In this document: positions 7,845 through 8,088 of the stretch, in pieces
Position numbering within the stretch: the first letter of the stretch is position 1
Layout of the letters: each line of letters begins with the position of its first letter
Source: Actinomycetes bacterium
GTDB taxonomy: Bacteria; Actinomycetota; Acidimicrobiia; Acidimicrobiales; Acidimicrobiaceae
DNA length: 8,088 nucleotides
Direction of reading: 5' to 3'
Assembly: GCA_021819025.1 (NCBI GenBank)
Contig: JAKASN010000061.1
Location: 1-8,088 of the forward strand
Notes under the pieces: generated by a model
What the model was told of the DNA's origin: nothing
The model's database searches: none
The model's input: only the letters and a program-made list of their open reading frames with translations
Position numbers and translations under genes: made by a program

Positions 7845-8088
7845 TGAGGAGCCCCCGAAAAACTGATCCACCGGTAATGTGGGTCTTCCCTCCAAAATCG
7901 ATTATGGAGGAATGAAGAACATGAAGTCGAAAAAACATACCCCCGAACAGGTGATTAGAAAGCTCACCGAAGGCGACAAGCTTGTCTAGCGTTTGAGCAA
8001 CGGTCGCCGAGGTAGGTCGCCAGTTCGCCATTACCGGGACCACCGGGTAGCGCCGGAAGAACCGATACGGCGGTATGAAAGCCAATGA
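7845..8088 (+). mobile_element. Left part of a decayed IS3-family insertion sequence
   Basis: An orfA remnant preceded by a noncoding leader identifies an IS3-family element running off the right edge of the window. The left end is placed at about 7845, where the sequence reads TGAGGAGCCCCC and obeys the 5'-TG rule of IS3 ends. A second possible end is TGATCCACCGG at 7864. Without the right end, neither the inverted repeat nor the target duplication can be confirmed. The element starts about 33 bp after the helicase stop and does not interrupt that gene, whose C-terminus looks complete. Confidence 0.7.
7921..8088 (+). pseudogene. IS3-family transposase orfA remnant with frameshift and stops
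   Basis: The N-terminus reads MKSKKHTPEQVIRKLTEGDK, typical of the HTH-bearing OrfA protein that binds the IS ends. GGAGG at 7906-7910 lies ten bases before the ATG at 7921; an in-frame ATG at 7912 is too close to it. The original frame ends at TAG 7987-7989. The reading continues one base out of frame, consistent with a single inserted base near 7984. It then gives a TGA (7994-7996), ATVAEVGRQFAIT, a TAG (8048-8050) and RRKNRYGGMKAN, the conserved run before the OrfA leucine zipper. The expected WYRW appears as G-stop-R-R, which needs only point mutations. The copy is dead, although functional copies elsewhere could still act on its ends. The right part lies beyond the window. Confidence 0.85.

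Noticed and set aside
7056..7895. A 279-codon open frame on the minus strand
   Set aside because: It is antisense to the UvrD motif V/VI region and the C-terminal domain, with no recognisable family and no ribosome binding site evidence.
1..8088. CRISPR array, tRNA or rRNA genes
   Set aside because: No regularly spaced repeats, tRNA-like cloverleaf or rRNA-conserved sequence was seen by eye.

Overview
The window is 8088 bp of roughly 55-60% GC DNA (estimated by eye). It holds two large intact genes transcribed away from each other, a gene-poor left flank, and a decayed insertion sequence on the right. The minus-strand gene is a PucR/CdaR-type regulator whose layout (PucR N-terminal region, GAF-like region, GGDEF-like region, HTH_30 at the C-terminus) is especially common in Actinobacteria. 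Its start also looks leaderless, which fits an actinobacterium of moderate GC. This host guess is an inference from one protein family and one promoter, and other high-GC bacteria remain possible.

Layout. Bases 1-861 carry no gene I can support, only short disconnected open frames that may be decayed sequence. Bases 862-2466 (minus) encode the PucR-family regulator, about 534 aa. Bases 2467-2642 are an AT-richer divergent promoter region with a GGGAAT/ATTCCC inverted repeat and candidate -10 elements for both genes. Bases 2643-7811 (plus) encode a giant protein of about 1722 aa. It joins a DEDD-type 3'-5' exonuclease domain, a complete RecQ-like SF2 helicase core, a winged-helix-rich middle, a complete but compact UvrD/PcrA-like SF1 helicase core, and a small C-terminal domain. 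About 33 bp after its stop, a partial IS3-family element begins. Its orfA carries a frameshift and two further stop codons, and the element runs off the window edge.

The central object is the exonuclease-RecQ-UvrD fusion: two complete helicase motors of different superfamilies plus a nuclease in one chain. The design suggests processing of DNA ends, forks or recombination intermediates, either in repair or in defence against foreign DNA. Long RecQ-annotated proteins of this kind exist in other bacteria as far as I recall, so the architecture itself may not be new, but I know of no settled function. The divergent PucR gene could regulate it through the shared 176-bp region. That link rests on position only. 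No CRISPR array, tRNA or rRNA was seen.
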